Shown: positions 22,463-35,640, counted from the stretch's first letter. The stretch: 64,000 nucleotides of DNA from Enoplosus armatus (GCF_043641665.1 NC_092198.1:8802501-8866500), one strand, 5' to 3'. Made by a program: numbers and translations. Notes: generated from the letters alone by a model not told the origin.

Positions 22463-22589
22463 GGGCCAGCTGGCGTCCCGTTGGAAGGGCAGGTTGGGAG
22501 GGCAGCCAGCACGAACTGTCAGAGGCCTGCCAGGGCTGCAGAGGAGCCGGGCGCTCTCCGTTCTGCTCAGCATGATGCAGTAAAAGGGA

Positions 22590-22610
22590 ACACACACACA
22601 CACACACACA
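22590..22610. repeat. (AC)10 microsatellite
   Basis: Uninterrupted AC units at the end of the GC-rich block. Confidence 0.95.
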
Positions 22611-23490
22611 GCAGATTTGTATCACTATACAGTATATGCCAGACTCTTCAGTGACTATATTTTATTCCCTGTCCCACAACCTTCAGTTTAAAATCGAGAT
22701 GAAATGAAAAATGCCTTTTTAACCCTTTCACACAATATATCCAAACACAAAAATCTATTTCTTTGTATTCTTCTTATCATGTTTTCTTCATGGGAAACAA
22801 AATTTGACATGTGCTTACATAAGTTTGAACCAACCAGTTTCAACCAATAACATCATGCCACCACCCATCAATCAATCCTCAACTTTAAGTGGAACAGAGC
22901 TAACATTCATTAGTTAGCTAGCTAGCAACAGCATGGTACGTTGGTTATGACACGCCCACTTTTCAACATTCAAATAAAATTCTTCCCAACGTTATGTCCC
23001 GCCTTCTCATCCTGTTAGCAAGATACTCTCTAACTGTCGTTTCAGCTCAACTTTAAGCCTCTTCACTACATTCTCACTCTCAAGCCTAAGAGCTGAGTCA
23101 CACCAGGATTCAGTAAAAGCAAATATTCAGACCAAAATCATTTCAACAGAACTGCCATGATCAGTGGATTCACAAATTAAAGTTGTGAGGTACTTTCACG
23201 TAGTGTTACAATTTCAACTTTTGGGGAACTTTAAGGGAACAGAGAGAATGAGAAAGTAGTTTTCCTATTAGTTGTGTCACACCATCCAGATTCATATAAC
23301 GTTGCTCTGTCAAATAAACAGCAAACAAACAAACCACAACCAACTGCATGACACTACAACACAACGTATCCAGAGCTACCTAAATTGCAAAAACAAATTA
23401 CACTGTTCCATTTTTTGGTGTAATTTATCCTAATTTATACCTAATACAAACTTCCAGAGTCCTAACTTTACAAGCAGATTCACTATTTAA
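22611..23490. other. Intergenic, probably decayed repeat
   Basis: No gene. The stretch AGTTAGCTAGCTAGCAACAG with GACACGCCCACTTTTCAACA (22910-22970) has the look of a dispersed element, but ends cannot be defined. Confidence 0.45.
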
Positions 23491-23560
23491 ATCAGAATCA
23501 GAATCAGAAATACTTTATTGATCCCGGGGGGAAATTGTACAAAATACCAAATACCAAAAC
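23491..23560 (-). mobile_element. LINE 3'-end fragment
   Basis: ATCAGAATCAGAATCAGAAA then TACTTTATTGATCCCGGGGG is the reverse complement of the 3' UTR end of a common fish LINE with an (ATTCTG)n tail, the same tail type as the element at 46755-48110. No coding part is attached. Confidence 0.7.
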
Positions 23561-23792
23561 ACATGTGCACATATTGCATACACACATACCAGCACTGCTC
23601 TCACGGTATAGCATACATCTAATTGATTATAAAATGTTTAGTTGCAGTCTGTAATGATTTTACATTTCATTGATTGTTAAGTTCAAAATCAAGTTTTTGT
23701 TTCTAATAATCAGGTTTAAGTTATATACAGTAAAAGCCGATATTTAATGCACGTTTATTTCCGCCACTATGTTTACCCCGAAGAGGCAGAGA

Positions 23793-23814
23793 CCCCCCCC
23801 CCCCCCCCCCCCCC
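23793..23814. repeat. 22-base poly-C run
   Basis: Twenty-two consecutive C, followed after TCCACC by ten A (23821-23830). Confidence 0.95.
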
Positions 23815-24042
23815 TCCACCAAAAAAAAAACTGATGGTCACAAATAGCGTCAGTGAATCCAGCGGGATACATAACTGTTAACCTCTGTCAACATGTGTCC
23901 TATTATTTGCGCAATCCTCCCTTAAATGCATATGCAATGAGGAGAGAGGCGCACCTTGCAAACACTCAATGACATGCAAACTACAACTCCAGCCTTGGGC
24001 GTCTGTTTGGGGTAGACTGCATCGCAGGCACAAAAGCTGCAG

Positions 24043-24192
24043 TCAGAAAGATTAATTTATGAATTCTTAAACCTACATTCACTGATATTTTGGCGACTCA
24101 GGGCCAGAACAACAAGCTGTGAACACAACATGGACATATTATCACCTTATACAGTTGGTATGGCAGACGTTTAGCAACAGTTACCAACATTA
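24043..24192 (+). repeat. 150-bp repeat, copy 2 (identical to 19328-19477)
   Basis: Identical at every position to copy 1, same strand, about 4.7 kb away. Here it runs straight into the dispersed repeat at 24193-24580. Confidence 0.9.
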
Positions 24193-24580
24193 GCTGCAAT
24201 CTGGCCCTCACAGTCTACAGCCATGCAAACAAAACACCAATGTCAGCATGGCTACCATGTTAAATATGATGATGCTAATATGCTGATGTTTAGCAGGTAT
24301 AATGTTTCCAATGTTAGCCATCTTAGTTTAGCATGTTAGCATGCAAACATTGAATTGGCACTGAACACACACTAAAGCTGAGGCTGATGGGAATATCATT
24401 AGTTTTGTAGGTATTTGATCATAAACCAAAGTAATGAACAAATAAAATTTTGACCTGACGATTGCACTATATGAAGAGTCAGTTATTATAATTCATCCTG
24501 AGGAGGACATGAATGTCTGAACCAAATGTCATGGGAATCCATCCAATAGCTATTGAAATATTTCAGGCTGGACATGGCTA
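24193..24580 (+). repeat. Dispersed fish repeat (family also at 45660-46195)
   Basis: The landmarks GCATGTTAGCATGCAAACAT, AGCTGAGGCTGATGGGAATA, TCATAAACCAAAGTAATGAA, ATTTTGACCTGACGATTGCA, TCATCCTGAGGAGGACATGA and CATGGGAATCCATCCAATAG are those of an abundant percomorph interspersed repeat. The reverse complement of the 24420-24580 part is clearly related to 46045-46190. It is non-coding, and its class is unknown to me. Confidence 0.7.
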
Positions 24581-24941
24581 AAAACTATATAAAGACGTGC
24601 TGTATGTCTCTCCATCTTTTCTCCTTTTGTCACACGTACATGCACACAGATAAACACAAATAAACCAATAGTGAAAGAGGCAAATGTTCCAGGTCTCCAT
24701 CATTTTTAAAAATCTATTCATTGCAAGGCCTTGTCACACAAACTTTGATGGCAGAACTTCATTCTTGAGTTTAGGCTGAACTTTCTTGTGGGGGTGCACA
24801 AAAGCACAAAATGTCATTTTCGATTAAATCTGTTCTTCGAGATTGAAGGTTATCTTTTGTCAAATTTCAATTAACTACACCACATGTATTATTAAAAAAA
24901 AATGTTTTTCTTTTTGTTCAGACATTGACGGAGACATCTAC

Positions 24942-24942
24942 C

Positions 24943-24974
<32 letters not shown>

Positions 24975-25023
24975 ATGTGTTCTCTTTGTCAATCTGCTCC
25001 TGTCTGTCTGTCAGTCTGTCTCT
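24942..25023. repeat. (CTGT)n tetranucleotide tract, two blocks
   Basis: Perfect block at 24942-24974 and an imperfect one at 25000-25023. Frames through it (CLSVCLSVCLS) are not genes. Confidence 0.95.
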
Positions 25024-25039
25024 CCGCTCATTAACAGGG

Positions 25040-25680
25040 TTGTGTGTAGTGAGGCTCAGCGGACATTACATGCGCCATCTATTTGCCAGATGTTATTGCT
25101 TACACGGTGGCGATTTCATAAGGTGCTGTGACAATTTCATTAACTTGGGGGAAATCAGACTCTCTTTCCCAGAGAAGGAGAAAATGGAGAGGCGAAGGGG
25201 GTTTCGGGATCTGAAACACAGTTACATTAGCAAGATGGGGGAGGAATACATCACCATGGAATTACTGAGCACAATAGACACTGCAGAGCCATTCTCCTCT
25301 ATTTTAATGAGATATGCTCAGCTCATGCTACCTGCAGTCCTGTAGGTAAATGAAAATGCACCAGGATGGCACGCTGAATTGTTACCGACAAGAACCTTGA
25401 TCTGTTAGCGATGCGGCTGATTTTCCCATCCACCCCACTGTGGATCAAATTTTCAAATAGAGAGACATTGGATGATATCAGACATATCCCATTACAGGGA
25501 CATATTGTGCACTCAGAGTTAGCTCACTGTAGAGCTTGGAGAGGAGAAAAATTGCAGAAGCTCCACGGTCACATGGTTAATGGGGTTTCATTGAAAGCAC
25601 AAGACGAGGGGTGATAGCCCTCCCTGATCACATTAGTCACATATCGATCAAGCCCCTCTGTCTGCTTGGTAAAAGGTGAA
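25040..25680. promoter_or_regulatory. Candidate conserved non-coding block
   Basis: Unique-looking sequence without repeat signatures, including TTTCATTAACTTGGGGGAAA and CATTGGATGATATCAGACAT. A 122-residue frame crosses it but begins inside the (CTGT)n tract and has no recognisable domain, so I read it as non-coding. Conservation is untested. Confidence 0.25.
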
Positions 25681-28600
25681 CACGCAAGACATAATCCTGT
25701 TAGCAGCCCCCCCACACACAACCACTCGCCCAGAGTGGATGGAGAGGTATCTATGATAAGGGTTTCTATCTGCTTACATCTGAGGTTTCCCTGGATGAGC
25801 TGTTTACAAGCTGCCTTTGTTCGTCCTGTATCTAGATTTCCAATTGGCTGTTTTTTTGCTTTTTTTCTGAAGATCGGAAATTCAAAAATAAGTTGTCTCT
25901 GTGCCTTTATCACTTTTGGAGGCTATATCTTATCTATACACACCTCCCCACGCAGAAGTATACACACTAGAGTTATTACACACTGCACACACGCATATAT
26001 AAACGTACATAAAGACAGAGTTCCCGACAGCAGTGTGTGATTGCTAAAACTGATGAAGAGATAAAGGGGATTCATCAAAAAGCATGACGCTTAAACTCAG
26101 TGGCCAGTGATGCATAATTCATCGCTGATCATATTTGACAAGTTCTTATCTTCCTGTTTGGGGTTTGTTGTGGAACAATGCTGCGTCTTTATTTCTTCCT
26201 TACAGCTGCCTGCATTGTATCTGCCTGCTGCTAGAGTGCGAGGAGTCTAATTTCCATTTTTGCAGTCGGGCCACATTAGCATACATTTCTCCATGCAGTA
26301 GTGAGGGGGGGGGGGGGGGGGGGGGGGCAACTGGGGTCCTCATCAGATAGCATTAAAGAAGAGAGTCCGCTGGAGCAGAACAGATTTAGGGAGAGACAGG
26401 CGAGTGAGGGAAGGGAGAGGGATAGAGGTGTACAGAGGGATGGAGAGGAAGGGACAGGGAAGTAGTTGGACCATGAAACCTGAGACTTCGACCTGGTACA
26501 TGGTTCCTCTGCAGTACATCTGAAGCAGTTATTAGATGGTATTTGAGTCTTACTAAAAGTCATGTCTGATCAGGCTTTGATTCTTCTTTATTGTTAACAT
26601 CAGTACCTCAATATTCTCCCACCCAGGGTCGCCCTATCACATTGGTTCATATCAGACCTTGAAGCTGAAAGGGTCCATGAGGTGATATTCTGCTTGTGTA
26701 ATTTCACTTCATAGTCAATGTCGTTTTGCCATTGTAAAGGTACATTAGTGGAAATGATGGTATTTTTGCTGCAACTGAAAAATCCTGCATTTTAGTTGCA
26801 CTCAGACAATGAAAATGTATTGCCAGACTCAAAGGCGTTCAAAGGCAATGTACTGTACAGTGGCAGATACATGAGTTTTCACACTCTGGATGACTGACTT
26901 GAAAGTTTGCAGTCACATGGGCTTGAACCGGCAGCGTCAAGATGAATAGCTCCCTATTCAAAGGAGAATTCAGGGGTTGTTCTTTATTTTTTTAATCCAC
27001 TGGTTATTTCCCCAGTTTCTGCCATTGTGGCAGTTCAGTCACAATTTGTCACTTACTAAAGTTATGCCCTTTTCTCTTATCCACTGGGTCCAAGCGCAAG
27101 TCAATCAAAAGCAAAATCAAAAGTGATTAAAACTTGTCCCTTCAAAGCAGTTCCTCATATGACATTTATCTAAGGCCTGTTACTCCAAGCAGGATCAATA
27201 GTCAACTGCACTGTGTAAACCACGGGAACCTGTGCTGAAGTAAAAATAGTTAACGCTAACTCAGGGATCCTGCTTCATAAGACAGGGCTGCTATACTTTG
27301 CATTTGGTCCTAAAATTAGCCATTTGCTAATGAACCAAACACAAGCAACTGGGCATGATTAGTTTTCCAAATTAATCCATTGTATTGTATGAATGTTGTA
27401 TGTATTTATGTATGATACATATGTATTGTATTCATTCATTTATAATGTGTTCCCTGCCAAACTGATCACTATTTTAAAACATGCAACATCCACCTCATTG
27501 GAACATAAGCTGCACCAATCAGAGTAAGTATAATAATATAATGGCGCAGTTCTCCAAGCTCACAAAATAATAATATAATAGTGATCTTTATTCCAGAATA
27601 TTTACTGCCAAAATTGTGATGTGAACATTCTTTGGTCCAATTATATTACTATGGCAATAAGTGTAGAATGAACTTAACAAAATGATAAAGAGGAAGAATA
27701 AGACGAAGAAAATATACACCGTTGCAAACACTGAGAGAAAGAGGGTTGGAGCAGCTAGTCTGGCAGCTCAGAGTGCAGCAGGTGGAGCATCTTATTCTCT
27801 CCTAGTTAACCTCCACCTTGCGAGCATTCACTAAAATGACACGTAAAACGTTACTTAGTCTAAACCCTCGTTGTTGTTGACATTGGGAATGGTAGTTTGA
27901 ACTTTTTGTCAAACATTGTCGGTGATCATTGGGTTGGTGCCTTATAATGCAGTAATTTCTATGGCTTTGTTGTATCCTATCATGATTGTGGAAAACAATT
28001 TAATCATAATCTATTACTTTCTAGTTGATATAAATATATATAAATAACATTTATATTACTTGTATGTACTTGTCTTTTGTTTTATTTAAGAACCTCTGAC
28101 TTCCTTTTGGTGAAACTGAAAGACTCATGACCAATAAACGAAAATAGGTGAGAACTGGTCAAGTAAATGATATACTCAAAGAAACATTTACTCAGGTTTT
28201 GCTCAAATCAGACCTTTCTGACTTCACACGGGTCGACTCCTAGAATGTGAATTATTTACAGAAAAGAATGCTCTACAGCCTCTCCTTCCATTAAGAAGAA
28301 TGGTACATGTCAATTGGATTTCTATGACAACACACAGGGGTTAAAAGCACACATGATAGCTCATTTTGCTTATAAAGACCAGGGCTACCGGTATGTGGTT
28401 TGGCAGTGAGATAGACCATTCAGGTTAAGTGTGCAAGCTTCGCTAAAAAAAGTGGGACTGACAGGGTTAATGTCTCATTTGACACGAGAAGCTTGGAATG
28501 TGAACAACACCTTAGCTGCAGCAGCATTAGAGTCAAAAGAAGAAAAATACAAATGGACGACTGATTGCCAAAGCCTTGGAGTTTGTTGTAATCATACTGA

Positions 28601-29262
28601 AAAAGCTGCAATAGCTGAGAGGTAGGTGGGGAACCCAACGCTCCATATTGAACGTCCTTGCAAAGACGCTTGGATGATACTCAATATTTCTTTTCACAGC
28701 TTATGAAGTGTTCCAATGTTGAATTGCCCTCCATTTTACCCAACGTTTTAAAGATTTTTCCAGAAAAAGGTTGTCCATTTCTTCTACAACCATCCATCTT
28801 GGAAAAACACACTTTTAACTTAAGAAATACTTTGTTTGCTCTGCGATATCAAATGGACAAAAGACAAAAAAAAGTCTGCAGCGACTGAATGCAGGAAGCT
28901 CGTTTGAGTAATGAATATTCTATTCACGCCAAGTCGTTTTCCGGCAGTGATTCATTGCTGTGTTTATGAGGTCAGCGGTTACAGCACATAGGCTGCATGG
29001 TGTCATGTGGTTGTACATGATGCTGTGCGTGGCCTGTCCTGTCCAGCACATTCATGGCTGCGGTCCTGTCTGTCCTAACCTTCATCATCGCACATCAGTG
29101 CAGGTCCATGCTCTCTCCGAGCACAGACATGCCTCCATGATTAATTCACCATTCCATTCCTCTGCTCCAACTGGATAAGTTGAGCACATCAATTATGGAC
29201 CTGTGTGTGTGATGTTGTCATTTGACATACCTGGATCGGACAAGGCTATCAGAAAATGTTCA

Positions 29263-29264
<2 letters not shown>
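25681..29264. other. Intergenic, no gene recognised
   Basis: Holds a poly-G run (listed separately), a GA-rich stretch 26376-26465 and a very A+T-rich part 27360-28060. The small open frames do not show domains or splice context. Confidence 0.55.
26305..26327 (+). repeat. 23-base poly-G run
   Basis: Twenty-three consecutive G, which yield spurious poly-Gly and poly-Pro frames. Confidence 0.95.

Positions 29265-29352
<88 letters not shown>
29265..29352 (+). repeat. Compound microsatellite (TG)20(AG)24
   Basis: Forty bases of TG switch without interruption to 48 bases of AG. It is the longest simple repeat in the window. Confidence 0.98.
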
Positions 29353-29353
<1 letters not shown>

Positions 29354-30699
29354 AATGTGAAGAATTTTTATTGAAAAATTATTGATGCACTCATAATATC
29401 TGAAGTATTCCTCAGAGTAGCATCATCTTTTTTCTGTAAAAATACGGTATTTACTTAATATATAATATATATATATAATAATGTATAAAAACTTAAAGAC
29501 TCATAAGTGTTAAACCCAACACAGCTATGAGTCATCCTATCTCTGAGTCTCTCCCAATTTTGTTGTGTTTTGTAACATTTATAGATCTTTCTAAACAAAA
29601 CGTTACCTGTGGGCTTAGACTGAAAATGACATGCTTATTCAGCGGAAGTAAAGCATTTTTTCCTACAAGCCAAGCAAACGGGCAAGACTTCATCAGAAGG
29701 AATTCATTCTATTTTAGGCTAAAACAGTTTTTGACATGAACTGCTTCCACAGATAATAATACATTTATTTTTAATTTGCAACATCTTTTACAACTTGAGA
29801 CTTAGATGTCAAGATGTTGCAGTTCATTACAGCTCTGTAGCCCACTGCGCTGAGGCGTTATCTGAGCTGCAGTTGCAGCAGTTCAAACTCTCTGGAATGC
29901 AGCAGAGACTGAACACACAGAGCTGAAACTAAACCCAAAGTTGATCAAAAAGCTTATTTGCCAGTAAGTCTGGCTGCTGAGACTTATCTACCAGCATGGC
30001 TCCACTTCATATGTAGACTTGTTTTATATCTTTTAAAGGCCAAATCTGGGTTTGTGATCAAATTAGATTTATTGCCCCGCGGTTGTATGCCTCCGACAGC
30101 AAGTCACGTTGCAGTTAACGTCCATGTCTGTCCAGACTCATATAATATACGTAGTGAATACTTGGAATTAAATAAAAAGTATAAAATGTATTTTTTGGCC
30201 AAATGGAAGTTATCACTATATTGATGATAGATATGTATGATTCCAGTGAATATACATTGGTGAACATATTAATGAAGGATTATTATAGATTGTATAGTCT
30301 AAACAGGTACACATGTACTTGATTACTATGTAAAGATGGATTCTTATAGAGAATAGGTTGTACATGGTTGTCTGCTGGCATTTTTAGATGCGAAGCCTCT
30401 CTATGAGCTGTAGGTGAAACTCACTCACTCACAAGATGAGGAATAGCTAGGCGCTCCTACACGTTGTTTGCAGTCAATTCAGAATGAGGCAGGAAGTGAA
30501 AGGCAGAATGGACGCAATGGAGGAAAGCTCGTATTGTGCTAGTTTCTGTTTACTCATCGTGTCGTCCCAGTCATCCGGTTTGAAAGCGACTGAGACCTTG
30601 TTGGAGCTCATCTACACTTACTGGCAGACAGAAAAAGCACTGACAATTGGAGCTGGTATAATACACATACTGTAGCTATAATAGTGTCACAGCCTCAAG
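29353..30699. other. Intergenic, partly decayed repeat
   Basis: No gene. The segment about 30060-30215 (TTGTATGCCTCCGACAGCAA, GTCACGTTGCAGTTAACGTC) resembles a dispersed fish repeat, but its limits are unclear. An AT-rich stretch with TATATA runs at 29459-29485. Confidence 0.45.
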
Positions 30700-31170
30700 T
30701 AAAGACTTGCCCTGTGGCCAAGGACTCGCCATCTTTGCCATGTGAGATAATCCCACGGAGGGTATTCATCAGACTGATAAGACTTCACTCGGTCTTTCCA
30801 TCACAGCATCTCTGACTGAGAGCGTCAGTTCTACCTTCTGCCGGGGGTGAGAAAGTCTGTTCAACTTTTAAGTCAACTCCACTCTTGCAAAGGGATCGAA
30901 AATTAACATTGCTCCATGAGGTGCGAGGCATGTAGATTTGAGCGGGGATTTATGATGAGCACAGCACGCAGTGAAGTTATCAGTACAGGCATTTCAGCTG
31001 TTAGTCAGTTGGAAACTTATTTCTTGTGGCATCGGCTCACAGAAACACTGTCGAAACTCCCGTCATATGGAGCTCTACGATAAGCGAGGCTTCATCTTGG
31101 CGGGGAGTTTAGGTTTAGTGACCAGTACTTTTAGTGCAGTGACAGCAGCAATATAATGAGTCCTGAAGAT
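30700..31170. promoter_or_regulatory. Candidate conserved non-coding block
   Basis: Unique sequence with GATAA-type motifs (GTGAGATAATCCC, GACTGATAAGACT) and no repeat character. The 61-residue frame at 30971-31156 has no recognisable features. Conservation is untested. Confidence 0.25.
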
Positions 31171-31557
31171 TGCTGATTCCTCTTTATGTGCCCCACACAG
31201 GAAATCACCAAAACTCTAGCTGCTCATTATCCACGTGGCTGGATAGAAAACTCTCAACGTCGATGTGAGTTTTAGGTGCGTTAGAACATACACAGACATA
31301 TATATGCACACACACACACTCGCAGACAACTAGACCTCACTCCTCTACCCACTCTTTTCCATCTTATATATTTCCAGCATGACTGAGCTTACCGCATTCC
31401 CCTACAGAGCCCTTCTCCAAACTTGCAGAGTGCTTGAGCAAACACTGTGTACTGGGCCAATTAAAACTCCTGTGGCGTGGGCGAGGGGGGGATGGCAGCA
31501 TGGGATGGATAGATGGGGCATAACGACCCATTTGGGTAATGACCATTTTTTTCCCTC

Positions 31558-31644
31558 TCCCTCCCTTCCTCCCTCTCCTTATATCCACCTCTCCTTCATC
31601 TTCTCCCCTCTTTTGTATTTCCGTCTCCCACCTCCTCCTCACTC

Positions 31645-31681
<37 letters not shown>
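31558..31681 (+). repeat. Pyrimidine-rich tract ending in (CT)15
   Basis: C/T-rich low complexity, with a pure CT run at 31652-31681. Frames here are compositional. Confidence 0.9.
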
Positions 31682-31683
<2 letters not shown>

Positions 31684-34134
31684 GTTGATTGTCTGTCACT
31701 CCCTCTGTGCTCCTGGGAGCAGCTAATTGCACCTTTTGCACTCCCCCGCCTCCCCCTTGTGTCATAGGATGCCGATTGTGGCGGGTACACACTTTCAGCG
31801 ATCAATGGCGCGACTTGCTAAACAGCTCCGCGCAGAGCTGACTGCCGGGATGGCGGCTGTGGTCGATGCAAGGCACTTCTGTGGCCTGCTGTTTATGTAT
31901 TTCAAAGGTGGGATTTTCGCACATGCATCAGACGCCCTGCATCATCTTTAGCTGAAGTGTGCCGTTAGTGGCAGCAGCCTTTCAAAGCAATACCCTCCCC
32001 CCCAGTGGTAATGAATATAACCAAAGTGGAAAAGGCTGAAATAAGTTGATGGTATGAATTAAAGCCACATCAACACAAGAGGATAAACAAACATGTATTT
32101 TTTTCCAGTGTGCAAGACACTTAAATTGAAAGTTTAAACCTTTTCACTCGTACATAAAGGATGCCATCTTCTCTTATGTGTCGCTGTCAGGTGTCATCAT
32201 GGTTTCCAGTTGACAGTGTTTATTCTGAAGCGCGAAGCAGCACTGAGTCGGCATAAAGGAATAATGACAGAATGTGACAAATTATCACTCACAACTTGTC
32301 AATCATCCACACCCAGGGGTTGTTTGTTGTGACACAAATAGCAGCAGTAAACTTAGTCACAGGGAAGATGACATTTGCAAAGGTTTGGGTTGCGTCCTCG
32401 GTATGCAAGGAGCTGTTTTTATTCAAACAGCCTGCGACACCAGCTCTCCTATGTGTATTAAAAATGGTGGAACGCTCTCCGACAGGATTGAGGCCACGTT
32501 TTGCACAAAAGGAAGCGGATTGGCGATAATGATGTCTCGTTACCGTTTATTCACTCTCGCGTGTGTAGACACATTCCACTGCATGCAAACAAACGCCGCC
32601 AATGATTACATTCACAATTACAAAAGTGCGTTCTATTTGTTTCCTCCGAGTCTTTATTTTGGCAAAATGTCTGCTTCAGGACTCCTCCTGGCACGTCGCT
32701 GAAACAGAAAAGATCTTCTTTTTTTTTGGAGTTAAACACATTGCATGTTGTGAAAGAGCTGTCACAAACGATCTGCTAATGTGATTACAGAGTGATACCC
32801 CTGAGCGCTGAACATGAATGGTAAAGAAGGAAGCGAAGTGGGATGATGTTTGGCAAAAAGCTTTGACACAGCAAAAAAAAACAAAGCAAATGGCAGCAGG
32901 GTGAGAACAAATGTCTTTCAGTGCTGAGTAATTTGCTAACATCATTACTTGCATTAAACTTGATCACAGGAGAGGCATGCTCCTCCACCTCTCTCTCTGC
33001 AGTCCTACTGTAAAGGCTGACATTATCAATGCCTAATTACACTTTCTAATCAGTTTCAAATCTAATCACGTAGAAAATTAATATTTCAAAATCATATTTT
33101 CTGAGCAATATTAAACTCTATTCATGTCTGCTAATGAGAGAGGCGTACGTACACTAGACAGGCTGATGCACTCGTTAATTATCCCCTTCTCGCCTTCTCT
33201 CTACGTTACACAGGATCCCTTCACTGGCCGCTTCCTTTCGACCAAAGCATGGACCTCAGTTCATTTGTGTTTTTACTCAAGTGCCAGATGAGATCATAAT
33301 AGATTTTTTGTCATCTCATCTTGGCCATGTCCTTTGTTAGAGCCTAATCAGAGCAGCGCTGCTTGTATTATGTGCGGCTCAAAATGGAATCAGAAACTGG
33401 AATCTGTTTGGTTCAATTGGCCTCTAATCCAGGGCCGGTCTGAGACTTTTGGGGGCCCTAAACAGGATTTGATTTGGGCACACATAATGTGCAAATAAGC
33501 ATGTAAAGACTAAAGTGGGACCTATTAGCAGTAACACTATGTTTAAATAAACTACAATAAATACAGTCTATTACCCTCTAACCCTATGAATGGTCCTTCT
33601 CAGGGCCATTTGATTTATCTGGTTAAGGTTTTATGCATATTTTAGTGTAATGTTCTCATTCGACAGGGCTGAATCTTACCTGTCTTCATGAGCAAGTCTG
33701 AATGTAGAAAGGATATGACAACCAAAAAGATTTGATGCGAGGAATAGCTTGTGAAGATACTTATCCCAGTTTGTGTTGACTTTCGTTCTTGTCTAGTTCA
33801 TTCATTTTAACTTATATCTAATACAAGCTAAATGTGATTTTACTTTTTTTTGTATCACGTCATGTGGACTTGCCTTGTCATGCCTCTACTCTCAGCAGAA
33901 ATGTTAATAATTAATACACTTTAATAGTTAAAAGGCAGAAGGAAATACCTGTAGCATCACTAAGAAGGTATAATCAAAATGTGTTTGCATGATACATGTG
34001 TACTGGATGCAGATCAAGCTCAATGTTTAGGCAGTTAAATCAATATTCTGATCATCCTTTAATGACACTAACCCTTAGGCAAGGCACATGAAGTTCAAAG
34101 AAATAGTGACATACAAACTATGAATAAAATAATA
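31682..34134. other. Intergenic, no gene recognised
   Basis: 31760-31950 is moderately CpG-rich with a 74-residue frame of no known family. 33000-33200 carries several homeodomain-like sites (CTAATTAC, GTTAATTATCC). 33431-33480 (GGGCCGGTCTGAGAC, GGGGGCCCTAAACAGG) looks like a transposon end. Nothing firmer can be said. Confidence 0.5.
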
Positions 34135-34255
34135 GGGCAGCAGAGTGTCGTAGTGAGTAAAAGTGGAACCATTAATCCAAGTATGCTGGTTCAAGCACCT
34201 GAGTTTGCACCCAGCTCAGGCATGACATATCAAAGTTTTGTTGTTTTTTTTAAAA
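34135..34255 (+). mobile_element. tRNA-derived SINE, plus strand
   Basis: The head GGGCAGCAGAGTGTCGTAGT includes a box-A-like TGTCGTAGTGA (34146-34156). Box B GGTTCAAGCACC is at 34188-34199. A T/A-rich tail follows near 34235-34255. The arrangement matches the common GGGCGGCACGGTGGTGTAGT-headed fish repeats. Not a functional tRNA. Confidence 0.6.
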
Positions 34256-35640
34256 ACTGCTGAAAAAGAAAATTCTGGTTTATTAAAATGCAGTTTTGGC
34301 TAACATTGTACTCGCCAAAGTAATAAAAATGCACCTACGCAACCTGACCTTATTGAAGGTGTTGCCCAGGTGCAGACAAGTACATACACAGCTTCTTCAT
34401 CAATGTCAAATTTCGGTGTCAGCAAGTGTGTCTGCTCTCAGTTGCATTATTTAAATCATGGCAGGCTGTGGTCTTAGCACCACAGAAATCCCACACTGTT
34501 CCACACAGTATGGTATGCTGATTTTAAATTAGGAAAATAGAGAGCACTGCAATCGAATCAGGATACAGTGCATTAAGTTGAAGTATTGCATGGGGAGAGG
34601 AAAAGTTGGATTGATTATAAAGTAATTGCTAAGATTTGAGAACATGGAGAAATTTAAAAAAAAAGCACAAGTGCTCAGATGATCAGAGTTTAATCAGATT
34701 ATCCAAACCATTTTATTTAAAGGGTAAAACAAAGGTGGAAAAGTGTGTGCGTGCACAACCACACAATTATAGTAGTCAAAGTTGAACCTGAAATCTGGTC
34801 TTTAAACTATGATGAATGTTTGCAAATGACAGTTTCAGGTGTAATTTCACCGTTTGCCATTGTTCTTTTCCAAAATAAATTGGGCTAACCTGGGGGTGTG
34901 TTTAAACCTGCCTAATCATCGGACTGCTCGTGTTTCTGGCCCTAACATAGACATGTTCCCAGATCTCTGCAATGAAGTTGGTGAGCACAACTTGACTTAA
35001 CTATATTCTACACAGGAACACTGACTTGATTTCACCTGCTCCAACCTTTTATGTAACTTTGTAGCTTATTACTGAGAATTTCTAGAATGAACTATTGGAA
35101 GTTTCATTCCAACAATAAATTAAATCAACTCAGGCTCAAAAAATGGTCCCTTTCTATTAATGAGCACCATAACAAAATGTATGTTACTGCTCTTTGTGCT
35201 CTTTCAACAGCACAAATAAGCTAAGCGGACAAATACTGGGCAGTCACCTTGGGAGGGTTTGCTGACATGGAGGTTTGTATCCTTTCTAATAGGTACAAGT
35301 CTTAAATATACATTGCTCTTTTTGCAGACACTGTCATACTCTTGCCTTGCTAGCTATACACTATTTCAAATTGTGTTTACAGAAGACATTTATGGTTGTT
35401 TTCAAGTGTGAAGTCCTTTAGTGGAAACATTAATCATGTACATTAACAAGTCAGAAACAATGAACAGAATTTGATTTCTTTTACATTTTGGGACCTGGGA
35501 TTCAGGCCCTTTTCTTTAATAGGCAATCAGTGTAGATTATATTTCAGAATCATATATATCCAACATCGTCTACATGTCAACACAGTTTAAGTGTGAAGGC
35601 AGGTGATTCAGGCCAGATGTAATTCGTAGCCACTCTGTCC
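34256..35640. other. Intergenic, no gene recognised
   Basis: A+T-rich sequence without supported frames of note or clear repeat ends. Confidence 0.55.

Larger units (their letters stand above)
22000..22560. promoter_or_regulatory. GC-rich, CpG-containing block
   Basis: After the mdga2 promoter this is the most G+C-rich stretch in the window (GGCGAGCCGGCGACGAGAGG, GGCGGCAGCAGCAGCAGCGG, CCGGGCGCTCTCCG). It holds a candidate alternative first exon on the minus strand and is bounded by (CT)n and (CA)n tracts. It could be a second promoter or simply GC-rich flank. Confidence 0.35.

Noticed and set aside
24977..25345. 122-residue frame
   Set aside because: Begins inside a (CTGT)n tract and has no recognisable family; more likely part of a non-coding block.
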